Below, in pieces: positions 46,845 through 59,359 of a DNA stretch of 64,000 nucleotides. Made by a program: the position numbers and the translations under genes. The stretch comes from Henricia sp. BOLD:AAB3569 (Eukaryota; Echinodermata; Asteroidea; Spinulosida; Echinasteridae): the NCBI GenBank assembly GCA_037783545.1, contig JBBELK010000052.1, positions 2,046,001-2,110,000 of the forward strand. Reading direction: 5' to 3'. The notes beneath the pieces were generated by a model. That model saw only the letters and a list, made by a program, of their open reading frames with translations. It ran no database searches and was not told the origin of the DNA. The stretch's first letter is position 1; each line of letters starts with the position of its first letter.

Positions 46845-48835
46845 GTATGTATAGAGAATAGATGATTTACGCAACTGTTTCCAACAGTTAAAGTCCCACT
46901 ATATCATCTGTAGAATAACAGCAACTACAGAATAATGTTATAAACTGCCTTGTAGACATTTTGGTCACACAGATGCAGGAATGCTTCAGAAAACCTGAAA
47001 AATCTATGCATGTGTTCAATGAATGGTTTGAAAAAAAAATCGTTTGCAAACTCTGAAGTAAAATGTTAGGTTACTACAAATGATGTAATGGGACTTCAAA
47101 TGTGTAGACTATTGTGTGTACCTCTGCTGATTTCACCTTGTAAAATTAAATCTGAATGACTAAAATGGAAAATAGCAACATCATCGGTGAAAATTACCAC
47201 CAAATAATGGACAGCAAGAAAACGTACAGAAAGTGCAATTTATGTTATTTTTAGGAATTGCAACGATAAACTAATGGAGAACAGGTTCATTTGGTAAAAA
47301 GCGAGGAGCAGATTGGCCTGCGATTTTTTTCGTAACATATTTTTCTCAGGATAAGGTTTTCTCTGTTCCTGATTGGTCCATCGCATACATATTAATTAAG
47401 TATCTTAAAAGAGACCATTCGTTTGGAATTTTGGGGACCTCATTTTAATTGTAGTGGCCCTTTCCACAAGATTAGTTGTTGATCCAATGATTTTCCGCTT
47501 CCTCAAAAATTGTTTCATTTAAAAATTAGCAGACAATACAGCCGAACCTTGATAATAAGAGCAATGTTAATACAACATTCTGCTTATAACAAGAACAAAT
47601 TTGGGTCCCGTTCCGTTGGTTGTACGTTGTTTATATTCCTGATAATACAAGGTTCCTGTTATAACAAGATAATCTAAAGGTCCTATAGACCTGTTATTAA
47701 AGGAGCGTGACCAAATCACATCTTGAAGCCCCGTTTTTCCCATGGGTGTTGAGATTTTGATACATTATCTTGTGTCATATTTTGTCATTACCATTTTGAA
47801 ATTTCGTGCGCTCATTACGTAAATTTTCAAGGATATCGTCGAAATACCACCGATTTTTGTAAACTAATTTATCTGTTCCATAAAGCACTGCAGTGATTAA
47901 ACCTACAATTTGTTTTGCTTCCACATCCAAACTGGGGATGCAAATTTCCTGTTTTCTTCCCATGAATGGTATTTTGGGGGTGTTATATAATTGTTAGGTT
48001 AGAACGAAATCCTTTAAAAAAAACTTGTTACCTCCTTTACGGAGGTAAATGTTTTTGTTTGAAATGCCGTCTGCACATAGATACTCTTGGTAAATGGCAC
48101 TGGACAAAATAAACAGGCAAAAAGCAGGATACACAATTTGTTAAAACGGACCTTACGGCTCTATTGCTATACATTGATAATAAACATTTCTGAAACATTT
48201 AAATTTGTCACACCATGTTTAGACTATGAACTGAGTCCCGGTGCCTGCCCCACCCCCGACGGAACTAATAAAGGTTGTAACTCACACAGAACTAGTAAAA
48301 TTCCTCTTTTTAGTTGCACTAGTCTGAGCAAAAAGGGGCGATGTTCAAACTTTGACGTCTCGCCAAACTTTCACACAGTGCCATTTTTGTTCGGTACCAT
48401 TTTTGTTCCACCGGCTGGACGTCTCGCCAAAGTCAACTTTAAGATTAATTCAGCTGATCTTGAGCACATGCATAGAGGTGCCATTTGTCAAATATTGACC
48501 GAAAATTACCAATATATTGACGCTACAAAATGGAAAACAACACAAAGTCAGAAGTTGTTGCAGTTTTGTTGGAATGACGCCCACAATTTTCGCGTTTGAA
48601 ACTTATTTTCATGTGAGGGAGAATTCCACCTATCCCATCCCACCCGTCGTGACTATACCTCCAATTTTTATGTAGATTTCATTCCTATCTGATTGCGACT
48701 TTTCTTCGACTTTTCGAATGCAATACTATGCGCTTATTTTGTCAAAAGCCGCCTTTCTGGGCGCATTTTTCTGTCTGCTGCGCAAACGTTCTGAGTGTGT
48801 CACATTTGCGTCAAAAATCGCTCTCTGCAAAAAAA

Positions 48836-49200
48836 TGGATTTCGTTCTAACCTAACAATCATATAAAATACCTCCCCAAAATACCAATCATAGGAAGAAA
48901 ACAGGAAATTTGCATTCCCCAGTTCGTGTAATCATTGCAGTGCTTTATGGAACAGATAAATTAGTCGACGATATCATTGAAAATATACGGAATTTTAGAA
49001 TGGTAATGAAAAAAACAAATGACATGATATGGTATCAAAATCTCAACACCGAATCTCAAAACCAATGGGGGCTCAAAATGTGATCTGTTCACGCTCTTTT
49101 AATAACGGGACGTCTATAGGACCTTTATATAGATTACCTTGCTATAACAGGAACCTTGTATTATCAGGAATGAACAAAATCTAATCACGCTCCTTTACGA
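48836..49200 (-). repeat. Inverted duplicate of 47630-48015
   Basis: Read in reverse, this stretch matches 47630-48015: TTGTATTATCAGGAA against TTCCTGATAATACAA, the CCATAAAGCACTG block and GGTTAGAACGAAATCC. Only unit 4 has it. The arms differ by many substitutions and small gaps. Confidence 0.7.
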
Positions 49201-49307
49201 AGGTTTGACTGTAAATATTCATGTTTGAAATGCTGTGTGCACACAGATACTCATGGTAAATGACACTGAATAAAATAAACTTAAATAAAAAAGAAGGATA
49301 CGTAATT

Positions 49308-49598
49308 GTGACCCGCTCTGCAAAAAAGAGTCACAAGTCGCCCTGGCTAGTATTCTTTTTGCGACCATAAAAAGAAATCTGCGGCAAATCCACGCTCAAT
49401 AAAATACCAAAACACAATGGAAATTCCTGGCGGTGCCCAGTTACCGCCTAGAATGTGTGTGTTCCCCCTGTTACGCCTGGAATTTCTTTTGTGTTTAGGT
49501 ATTTTAATGAGCGTAGAAATGCCACAGATTTATTTTTATGGTCGCAAAAAGAATACTAGCCAGCGCGACTTGTGCCTCTTATTTGCAGAGCGGGTCAC
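49308..49598. mobile_element. 291-bp MITE, family 1, copy in unit 4
   Basis: The ends are GTGACCCGCTCTGCAAAA and its imperfect reverse complement, with AATT on both sides (49304-49307 and 49599-49602). Unit 1 has the empty site near 4493. It is the same family as 4714-5008 at a different position. Confidence 0.82.
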
Positions 49599-49931
49599 AA
49601 TTTGTTAAATCTGACCTTACGGCTCTATGGCTATATACATTGACAATAACACATTTCTGAAACATTTAAATTTGTCACACCATGTGCCTGTCCCACCCCG
49701 TCGGAACTAATGAAACTGTAACTCACACAGTACTAGTAAACAATCCTCCTTTTAGTTGCGATAACTAAAAGACTAAAATATACGCTAATGAACATGGTAT
49801 TTGACTCATCAGTTTGTTTTCTAAATTGAGCAAAAACGTGCGACAATGAAACTTTGACCAATTGACGTCCTTCCAAGTTTTATAAAATGCCATAATTTTT
49901 TTTGACGAATGTATAATATTTTCTATAAAAT

Positions 49932-50324
49932 ATTCTTGGGTTTCCCTTGGCTTGACAACCGTTTGCTATCCGCCATTACTGTGTCCATACTATGGAACGC
50001 CATAGCGAAAAACAATTCAACACTGATAATTTAATGTTGACGCATATTTTTTGCAAATGTTGCGCAAAAAAAGGTTGGCATGACTTTTAACACTAAATAA
50101 TTCAACACTGAAAATGTTGCCATCTAAAGCACGGTATATCAGTTTCAAACAGTATATCAACATTTAAAAGTCATGTCAACCTTTGTTTTCTTGCGCAACA
50201 TTTGCGAAAAAAATGCGCCAACATTAAATTATCAGTGTTGAATTATTTTCGCTTTGGCGTGCCATAGTATGAACACAGTAATGGCGGATAGCAACCGTTG
50301 TCGAGCCAATTGAAACCCAAGAAT
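49932..50324. mobile_element. Long inverted-repeat MITE in unit 4 intron
   Basis: Counterpart of 5111-5463 at the matching position, about 40 bases longer because of extra sequence in its centre. Confidence 0.65.
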
Positions 50325-52532
50325 TGGTTCAAACAATCCTCTGACTGGAAGTTATGGGGCGAAGGGGTGGGGCGATGTTGAAACGTTCGAAGTTTCTTTT
50401 CATGTGACTATAGCTCCCCTTTCTACGTAAATTTCATTCTTATGTGATTTGGATTTTAATTTTTTTAATATGTTTTATTTTTTGAATGTAATATGCGCCT
50501 ATTTCGCCAAAAGCCGCCTTTCCAGACGCATTTTTCTGGCTGCTGTGTACACGTTGCGAGTGTGTCGCATTTGCGTCAAAATCGTTCTCTGCACATGGAA
50601 GGTAGAATGAGCTACATTACAAGGTCGATTGTGTCCGCAAAAATGAAACATGTGAACCCAGCACATACAGAATGTAATTATATAAATTAAACGGAAATAG
50701 AGAGGAACCACTTATAGAAGGTTTCTTAAGATAGAGTACATGATGGGTTAACTGTTAAAAACGGCGTTCTTTCCACTCGTGATTAAAAGTCTATGATAAA
50801 AATGCCTTGAAGAAATTTTAGCCGCACATAAATGCAGTAATACTTCAGAAAACCTGAAAAATCCATGCATGGTTTTTGTATAATTATGAATGAATTGTAG
50901 ACAATTCTTCTTAAAAACACATTCAGTTGGCCAGTTTTCTCACAAAGGTTCCTTTTTATAAGGAAAAAAATAATGTGGTGTTTGTTACCAGTGCTATTAA
51001 CATTTTAGTCGTTTGTTTTCCTTGTCAACTCGTGAAATAACATTTTGGGTGATGACTGGGTCCCCCACCCGTCTTCCCACCCTCTTCTTACAAACCTTTC
51101 AGCCACCCAAGTACTTCCGCCCCTGTCATTTAGACCCCTAACCCCATCACCACGCTCGTTCCCCGCCGACCACCCCCACCCATCGCACAATCTCTCCACC
51201 AACAGCTCCATTACATCAGCTCGCATTTGCTTCGCAGCTTGCTGAAAACACTTAATTTTTGCCTAATTGAATGATGTATACAATGGATTGCCTATGGAGC
51301 TCTCTGAATGACGCACTTTTTAGCCATCTTGTTCTAGGCACAACATTTCCAGGCTTAGACAATTATCACAAAATAAGACGGAAAGTCATGCTGCAAAGGA
51401 AATTAAAAAAAAAAGCTTTCATTAATGTTAATTATCAGAATTAAAGATAAATTAATGACCATAAACTGCCAATGAGATAAAATGTCAACAGTAAATATAG
51501 GTTCCCCGCACATTTCCAAACTGTTTCCATTCAAATTCATAACCGGTTAACTTCAATGTTGTCCCAAGACAAGTGAGACGCGCAAATGCTACAATATTTA
51601 TTTGATCATTGCTCTTTCCAATTGATCAAGCTGTATAGCTTTGTGGACAAGCTTTTCAAGGACAACCTCCGATGTTAGTTTCTTGCACTTGCTCTCTGGA
51701 TTCCGAACCTTCAACAAACATTACATGTCAATGTTTTATAGGCCGACGTCAGGCAACCATAATCTATGCATGCATGTAAACAAGTTAATGTAAAGTATGA
51801 AGATGTAGAAATATCCAAAGTTATCATGCAATCAATTAAATGACGAACATAAATAAATTGCTTAATTCTTCGTATGCTTGACAACTGCTGACGAGGAAAT
51901 CAAAAAAATCTTTTGGACAAATACGAACACGAGCAACCAATTACGAAATTAAACATGGGAAATGCAAAGTTGTGAATTTTCGAGACTGGCGAAATTGAAG
52001 TTAACCGGTTATTAATTTGAATGAACAATTTTTAAGATGTGCGGAAAACCCTATTACGAGGGGAACATGGGGAAAAGGACGTTTGTATAACATTTTCTTG
52101 TCAATTAACCTCAAAATAACGGAAACATTGGGTGAAAAACGATCCGGCACCCAAACGTGCTCATAATTTTGCAATTTGGCACTCTCGGCACGTTGGAGTC
52201 GAGAAATTATTGCATGGTTGACGCCATCCTTCCTTTCAAAAGAGCAGGTTCCACAGCACATAGCTGCATTTGTCGCAAAGTTTATCATCAAAACTAAGTA
52301 TGTTGCTGACGTTGAAACAAGTGTTTCGCTGATAATTTCAAACACGTGGTTGCTTTCTATGATTATAAAAAAGCGGGCAATAAATAAAGGTTTTCTCGCT
52401 CGAATTCATCAGAAATGCATTCGAATTCGTTTGTGGAAGTGCGTATTCAAGTGATGTTGACAAGGACGCTATTTCTATGGTTCTTATTCATTTCCACGTT
52501 ATTCAATCTTGTTTAAAGACATTCACATTTGT

Positions 52533-52683
52533 GATGGTCGGCAGCTGGTCTGTTCGGCATCAGTCTATTTGTCTTTTTTATCTGTTTACATCATTTTGTT
52601 TTTAATTTTTGTGAAGCGCATTGGGGGATCATTGATCTTTAATGCTATATAAATGTTGGTTTATTATTATTATATTATTATTA
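52533..52683 (+). mobile_element. 3' end of a LINE or LINE-tailed SINE
   Basis: Insertion private to unit 4; unit 1 reads through near 8235. It carries GTGAAGCGCATTGGGGG, GCTATATAAATGTTGG and an ATT repeat tail, the usual 3' end of CR1/L2-like elements and their SINEs. No coding part remains. Confidence 0.75.
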
Positions 52684-52977
52684 TTCGCTAAGACATCCAA
52701 ATTAGAATTTGCGTCATTAAAATACAAAGCATTGAATCTGCATTTAATTTGGCAAAAGTTCAGGGCGCGGGCAAAATTGAATGATTATCGCTGGTATTTC
52801 AAAATCAAATGCTCTCTTTAAATAATTGAAGATCCCAAACTGCATTCAAATTTGCGCTAAACGAGCAGTGAAACGAACGTGGGTGGTACTTTGTTAAAAC
52901 GGAGCGAGAAAACCTATATTTAAACAGAACTGGAAAATCAACAATATTTTGTTTTTACTGAGCGTCTTTGTTTGCAG

Positions 52978-53821
52978 ATGGGCATTGCTTTGCCAATCGC
53001 CCTAGCAATCATGAACTTCCTGGTCAACTCCACCCATCTCCAAGCTGCTACTACTGGGCCGTCTACTGCTGCCAGTGATGACAGGGCAGACCCCGTTTGC
53101 CAGACATGCTGCACGGGTCCGGCTGCAGTACCAGGCATCCCTGGCATGCCCGGCCAACCGGGTCCGTACGGACCGAAAGGAGATGTGGGTGGGGAAGGTC
53201 AGAAGGGCGACATGGGACGTGGAGAGAAGGGTAACACGGGTGAGCAGGGAGCACGTGGGAATCCTGGGCCTAAAGGTCTCCTTTGGGGTAGGTCAGCCCG
53301 GCAAGATGGGTCCACGTGGGCCACCGGGAGTAGTTGGACCAGCTGGGGAACCTGGTGTCAATGGTCAAAAGGGAGAACCAGGGGAGAATCCAATCGACTC
53401 CCTTAGCCCTGTAGCTTTTACCGTTGTGAGGACATCTAGCACGGCAGTGTCATTGTCTCACACAACTCGTTTAACCTTCGAGCAAGCGACGACGCTTTTA
53501 CCAGGTACTGACTTTGACCTTGGAACTGGTACATTTACGTGTAATGTGCCAGGCGTCTACGTGTTTGTGTTCTCCGCCCTGAGATACAATGGTCAGCAAC
53601 TTACAATCCACCTCTACAAGAATGACGTTTTGATCGTGTCCGGTGAGAGCTCGTCCGATAACACGGGCGACCAGGTGTCAGGGAGCGCAGTGCTTACCCT
53701 GCAGCAGGGAGACAGGGTGTATTTGAACTTTTATGGCAAGGGGTACAATAATCAAGCGTCTAGATACTCTGCGTTCAGTGGATTCCTTCTTTCAAGGAAC
53801 AATCCCGAGGTTTCAACTTAG
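52978..53821 (+). pseudogene. Collagen-like C1q-domain copy 4 (one frameshift)
   Basis: The length is 844 bases. Signal peptide, CxxCC and the first half of the collagen region are in frame from the ATG after the acceptor. At about 53277-53287 the usual AAAGGAGACGATGGGG is replaced by AAAGGTCTCCTTTGGGG, one base longer. The rest of the collagen part and the whole gC1q domain (FTCNVPG, GVYVFVF, FSGFLLS) then read in the next frame to a stop at 53819-53821. Everything else looks functional, so the defect may be recent or a sequence error. Confidence 0.8.
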
Positions 53822-54048
53822 ACCGGAGTCATACTTTTTACGAACCTAACCTGATAGCAAATTGTTGCATTGGTAAATGTTTTAAATGTATCAATCAGAT
53901 TTATTGAATGAGGTGGCACCATGCCAGCCCTAATGTTAATTAGTGAGACTCATCTACAAGTGACCGCTCGTTCACTTTTGAACTTTTTCCTTGATTTTTG
54001 TTTGTTCTTCAATTGTTTAATTAAATTTTGTTTCATTTGTTGTATCCT

Positions 54049-54139
54049 ATTAAAGTGTTAAAATCGAACACTTGCGTTCGATGCAACGCTGATTGGGTTT
54101 GACTTAACACGATAAGTGTTGTATTTTAACACTTTAAAG
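54049..54139. mobile_element. Small inverted-repeat element, unit 4
   Basis: Same element as 9603-9694, with TTAAAGTGTTAAAA and its reverse complement at the ends; the left edge is slightly degraded. Confidence 0.6.
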
Positions 54140-54501
54140 AGTTAGTCCCTCGCCGCACGCTTTATTTGTTGACAATATATTTTTAAGCGTGTAATCCATA
54201 AAAGTCCGAGAGCTACATCCTCCGAACGACATTGTCCATCGATAAAATGACTGTCACACTGCTGGTCTGAAAAGAATGCTTTGTTACGTCCCATGGCATG
54301 TCCGCACTAGCTCAGCCCGATTGGTTGCTATCTGAAGCCTTAGTACAGTTGAATTCCATTTCATTACGTTTTCCATTCTGCAGTTCCCTCTTATTCAATT
54401 GAGAGAAAAAAATGTGGAGAAAATAGAAACGTCGCCGGAAATGTCGGTAGGAAGGGATAGTCATAAAGAACACAAACTCAATTCAATTTCGTATTGAAGT
54501 A

Positions 54502-54725
54502 TACACTACAAAAACTGTGGTGTTAGATTAACACCAGTGGTGTTGTCTTATAAGATACCAAGCCTGGTGTTAAGTTTTAACACCTAGGGTGTTAAAAAAT
54601 AATGCATTTATTCCAAGTGTGGAATTAAAACTAACACCTAGGGTGTTAAATGTTAACACCAGTCTTGGTATCAATATAAGACAACACCACTGGTGTTAAT
54701 TTAAAACAACAGTTTTTGCAGTGTA
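54502..54725. mobile_element. Palindromic MITE (ACTGCAAAAACTG family), unit 4
   Basis: Same element and relative position as 10067-10290, with scattered substitutions. Confidence 0.8.
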
Positions 54726-55902
54726 CAGAAATTATAGTAGTAAGATTAGAAATTGTTTCTTTTCAGCACAACATGACCAAATTGATTAAATTACATCCAA
54801 ATGACTCAGCCGACTAATTTCAAAAATTTGCTCGTATTTCCTCAGTAGATTGTATAAAACGGCGCTTAGCAGAGTGGAAATAGTCTGACATCTTAGAATG
54901 GTAAAGAAAACAATTTATGAAATGAATGAATGAAAAATAGGTGAAATTTAATGGTCTTCAGTAGTATTTCCAACTTGTGTGAGTGTATTTTTATGTTTGC
55001 TTATACATGATTGCATGCTTAAAATCCGAATTTAATGTTCTTTTTCAATAATTAAACGATGCATTTAATTTCGATTTTTGACAAATTTAGGTGGTATATT
55101 TGTTTGTTTAAACTGAGCGACAAAATCTATAATGATAATAATCAGGCTTTGTTTGAGTGAGTATTGTGAAAAATCGGAGATTTCGAAATCCGAATATCCG
55201 GATTATAAAAAAACGAACATTCGATCCTTCCGATTTCACGCGACTGCCAAAGCACCAAATAAATCATCAAACCTGCACAGACCGCTGCGTCAACACACGA
55301 TGACTCTATCCTCAAACGAAGCTCTTTTTTTTTCCAAATGCCGGTATGGCAAACATTTCTTTACGTAAAATATGTTCTGATCATTTCTGTTTTGCTTCCC
55401 TCGTACCATCGTTTCACAATTGTTTTATCACTATATAATTTTTCTTCAGGAGGAACGTCCTCTCGCTAATCGTACATTAGTTATATGCAGACTTTGACCT
55501 TTATACATGTATGTAATGTTTGCGTATTTAGTATATTCAGAATATGACTATTTGCGGATGCTTTCTTGCTAATAAATATTACTTTACTAAAGCAATACAT
55601 TTAAAAGATTCTGGACTTGAATTAGATGCTTGCTATTCATGTTTGTTCCTATAGGCTTGCAGCTACAATGGTAAATTGCTGTTGGTGGTAACAATTGGCG
55701 ATGCACCGATGTTTAACGGAAATGCCTCTACAAATGTTTAAAGTTGTTTTGTTTATTACAAAAGCAGAAGAAAACATGGGATGAGCAAAAAAATCAAATC
55801 GACTGTATCAAGATTCGAGCCCGAGACCTTTGGCAAACCGGGCAGATGCTCGACCAGCTGATGAGACACTTACAGTACTTTCCTCCCTCAAATTTTCCTT
55901 AA

Positions 55903-56033
55903 AGGCACAGGCTCGTCAGCAATGCGCGTCCGCCAAATTCGTGCTCGAAACACGCAGCTCCATGCCTTTGCTATGGAGCTGCGTATTTCGTGGCACACAT
56001 TTGGCGGGCGCGCATGGTGACGAGTCTGTGCCT
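55903..56033. mobile_element. 131-bp MITE with TTAA target duplication
   Basis: The ends are AGGCACAG and CTGTGCCT, with TTAA at 55899-55902 and 56034-56037. Almost the whole element is a hairpin around GCCTTTGC. Units 2 and 3 show the empty site CCTTAATAACCC. TTAA suits piggyBac/Kolobok-type elements. It separates two tRNA-like modules of unit 4. Confidence 0.85.
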
Positions 56034-56472
56034 TTAATAACCCAACTTTATTTGTCGGTGATGGACGGTTGCGCAACTGAGCAAAGTTATACGAACGCAA
56101 TATCTCATACGGTGCCTAATCACCATGGAACTGAAACAAAAATCAAAACCTGGCCTGAGAGAAAAATCACACGGTCCTCATCGGGATTAGAACCCGAAAC
56201 CTCTGGCAAACTACATGGGCAGTCATTGTACCAGCTCAGTTTGGAACACAGTTGCATACTCAGGTTTTCTCACAGAACCAAATCATAACAAAGAATTAAA
56301 GTCATACAATGTCTGTAATTTTGTAAAATGATGCGTAGAATGCACCACGGGCATTTGGAGTATCCAACCCAACGCTGCTATGCCTTCTCGGCCGGGTGCT
56401 CGTAAACCTAAATTCAACCTACACTTGAAACTTCTCTAATTACAACCCTATTAATAATAACAACTAGTTTTT

Positions 56473-56786
56473 AAAGAACGCTGAATGCCGCAATAGGGCG
56501 ACATTTCGGCAAGACTCTCACCGGAGACCACCGAAATTTCGGCAAGAGTCACTCAAAATGACACCTTATTTGTTTACCCGAAGCTTCCAAAAATGGTTGC
56601 AGACCGAAGAGAAACAGCTCCAATCCCAATAAAAATGGTTCTCGACCTAAAAAAAATGGTTTTTGACCTAAAAAAATTAATTTTAAACTCAAAAATATTA
56701 GGGCGACACCAAAATGTCGCCCTATTGAGCACGTCGCCCTAATATACCTTTTTTACACACGATTTGTCGCCCTAACCTACAATTCA
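56473..56786. mobile_element. 314-bp insertion with 8-bp duplication
   Basis: TAGTTTTT flanks both sides (56465-56472 and 56787-56794), and the other units show a related single site. Subterminal AGGGCGACA motifs point inward from both ends, and AGGGCGACACCAAAATGTCGCCCT forms a hairpin in the right half. The 8-bp target suits hAT-type elements; the terminal repeats are weak. Non-coding. Confidence 0.65.
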
Positions 56787-57377
56787 TAGTTTTTTACCGT
56801 ATACATCCCGGGACATATGATAGGCAACCAATCATAACTCCGGATTTGCTGGCAAAGTTCGCACTTGGTAACAAGTGTGCTATCATCAGAATGTGTATTT
56901 TTCTTATAAAAAAACAAACGAAAAACAACAAAAAAACAACAACAACAACAATAATACAGAAAGAATTTACTAGTTACTAAGTGATCATAACTTGACTTGT
57001 AAGCACTTTAGCAGCATCTGTCTCATGGCCTATTTCCACCAAATTTTATTGCAATACGTACAATAATTTCAGAGTTGTCATAATAATCAACTATTTCCCA
57101 CTCTAAAAGCGAAAGCCCAGATATTTAATTTCACAAACAGAGACGTCACAATGCATGTACATGTGTAAGTCTTATTAAAAGGCAACATGTGGGAATGCAA
57201 TTATTAACAGGATGTACACAAATCCCGAGCCTAGGAAGTGATATATATCTCAATACATCCTTTAAACTGTGTGAAGTGACTTTCAGTGATCACCACGTGG
57301 TCACTGAATATGCATGCGCACTTTTTCCGCCCGGTGACTGCTTGTCAGTGACACTCACTGACAGTGATTATGGTGAC

Positions 57378-57465
57378 CCAATCACAGCAGCAGGCGGGTT
57401 TCTGTAGTCACTGGTCAGGATATTCGGCGATTGAATAAAATCTAAGAGCGCTGACATCAGATATC
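57378..57465 (+). promoter_or_regulatory. Core promoter of C1q-like copy 5
   Basis: CCAAT at 57378-57382, AATAAAAT at 57434-57441 and the initiator A at 57466 have the family spacing. CACGTG is present upstream. Confidence 0.7.
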
Positions 57466-57547
57466 AGTCTGACAGGAAACTTCAAACTGCCAAGTGCTTC
57501 CTGAGTCAAGAACATTCAAGGCAACAGTTCACCACTGACTTGTCAAG
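57466..57547 (+). other. Non-coding first exon of C1q-like copy 5
   Basis: Proposed 82-nt exon ending CAAG before GTATGT at 57548. No ATG. Confidence 0.6.
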
Positions 57548-58893
57548 GTATGTATAGAGAATAAATGATTTACGCAACTGTTTCCAACAGTTAAAGTCCC
57601 GCTATATCATAAGCAGATGAAACTTTTTCTGTGGAATAACAGCAACTACAAAATAATGTTATAAACTGCCTCGTAGAAATTTCGGCCACACAGATGCAGG
57701 AATGCTTCAGAAAACCTTTAAAAATATATGCATGTGTTCAATAAATGGTTTGAAACAAAATGGTTTGCAAACTTTTAAAAAGACTCATGAAATAAAATGG
57801 TAGGTCACTGCAAGTGATGTAATGGGACTTCAAAGGTATAGGCTATATACTGATTTCACCTTGCAAAACTAAATCTGAATGACTAAAATGGATAATATAT
57901 GTTTACTAAAGTTATCAGCATTTATCGGTGGAAATTACCACAGCAATGGACAGCAAGAAAACGTACAGAAAGTGCAATTTATGTGATTTTTTAGTTTATT
58001 GCAACTATAAACTATTGGAAAACCGATTTATTTGTTATAAAGCGCGGAGCAGATTGGCTTTCGATTTTTTTCGTACCACATTTTTTCTCTCATGATCAGG
58101 TTTTCTCTGTTCCTGATTATTTCATTGCATATATACTAATTATAAGTATATTAAAAGAGACCATTCGTTTGGAATTTTAGGGACGTCATTTTATTTTTGG
58201 TGGCTCTTTCCACTTGTTGAGAACAAGATTAGTTGTTGAGCAAATGATTTTCCGCTTCCTCAAAAATTGTTTCATTAAAATGATAATAAGAGCACTGTTA
58301 ATACAACATTCTGTTTATAACAAGAACATATTTAGGTCCCATTCCTTTGGTTGTCCGTTGTTTATATTCCTGATAATACAAGGTTAATGTTATAACAAGG
58401 TAATCTAAAGGTCCTAATGTAGACCTGTTATTAAAGGAGCGTGACCAGATTACATCTTAAGGCCCGTTTTTCCCATGGGTGTTCAGATTTTGATACATTA
58501 TCATGTGTCATATTTTTTTCATTACCATTCTGAAATTTCGCACGCTCATTACGTATATTTTTCAAGGACATCGTCGAAGAAACACTGATTTTTGTAAACT
58601 AATTTATAATTCCATAAAGCACTGTAGTGATTACACCAACCCTTTTGTTTTGCTTCCACATCCAAACTATGGATGCACATCTCCTGTTTTCTTCTTATAA
58701 ATGGTATTTTGGGGAGGTATTTTGTTAGTTAGAACGAAATCCTTGTTTTTTTCGAAAACAAAATATGGTGACGCTCCTTTACGGAGGTTTGACGGTAAAT
58801 GTTCTTGTTTGAAATGCTGTCTGAACACAGATACTCATGGTAAATGACACTGCATAAAATAACAAAACTTGAAATAAGAGAATAATCGTAAGG

Positions 58894-59359
58894 GCCTTAT
58901 CGAGATTCGAACCCGAGACCTCTGACTCACTAGTCAGATGCTCTACCAGCTGAGCTATGAGGCACAGTTGGTATATTCCCTCAGGTTTTCCCTATAGACC
59001 CAATTCTTCTCTCAGTGTTGCATGGTGGCGCAACTGGGCACAACCTTTAGTATGGTGCCTGATCACCATACCAGCTGGTAAAGCATCTGCATAGCGAGTC
59101 AAAGGTCTCAGGTTCGAATCCCGATAAGGCCCTTACGAATTTTCTCTCATCCCAAGTTTGGTTGTTTCATTTCAATGGTGATCAGACCAGATGTTGTGTT
59201 CGTTTAATACTTTGCCCAGTTGCGCCACCATGCAACACCGAGAAAAGAATTGGGTCTATAGGGAAAACCTGAGGGAGTATACCAACTGTGCCTTATAGCT
59301 CAGCTGGTAGAGCATCTGCCTAGTCAGTCAGTGGTCTCGGGTTCGAATGACTATAAGGC
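58894..59359. repeat. tRNA-like modules a, b and c, unit 5
   Basis: Module a is on the minus strand (58894-58963). Degraded module b (about 59061-59130) and module c (59290-59359) are on the plus strand. Module c here has a perfect 7-bp acceptor stem GCCTTAT/ATAAGGC but a broken T stem, so it is still unlikely to be a working tRNA. Confidence 0.6.

Larger units (their letters stand above)
46845..52977 (+). other. Intron 1 of C1q-like copy 4
   Basis: Proposed 6.1-kb intron ending TTTGCAG. It includes a Tigger-like remnant (about 47540-47700), an inverted duplication (47630-48015 against 48836-49200), a MITE at 49308-49598, the inverted-repeat element at about 49932-50324, a short remnant of the pyrimidine tract at about 51058-51205 and a LINE/SINE 3' end at 52533-52683. 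It lacks the tRNA-like trio and the 337-bp MITE. Confidence 0.6.
43942..56214 (+). repeat. Tandem unit 4 (frameshifted C1q-like copy 4)
   Basis: The most diverged 5' flank. It carries a tRNA-like insertion (44319-44388) and about 1 kb of sequence at 44980-45950 not seen in other units and without a recognisable gene; its longest frame, 45009-45365 plus, has no domain I know. Promoter and exon 1 are at 46675-46844, intron to 52977, frameshifted coding exon at 52978-53821. The 3' flank has both small MITEs and tRNA-like modules (about 55806-55868 and from 56175) plus a TTAA-flanked MITE. Confidence 0.8.
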
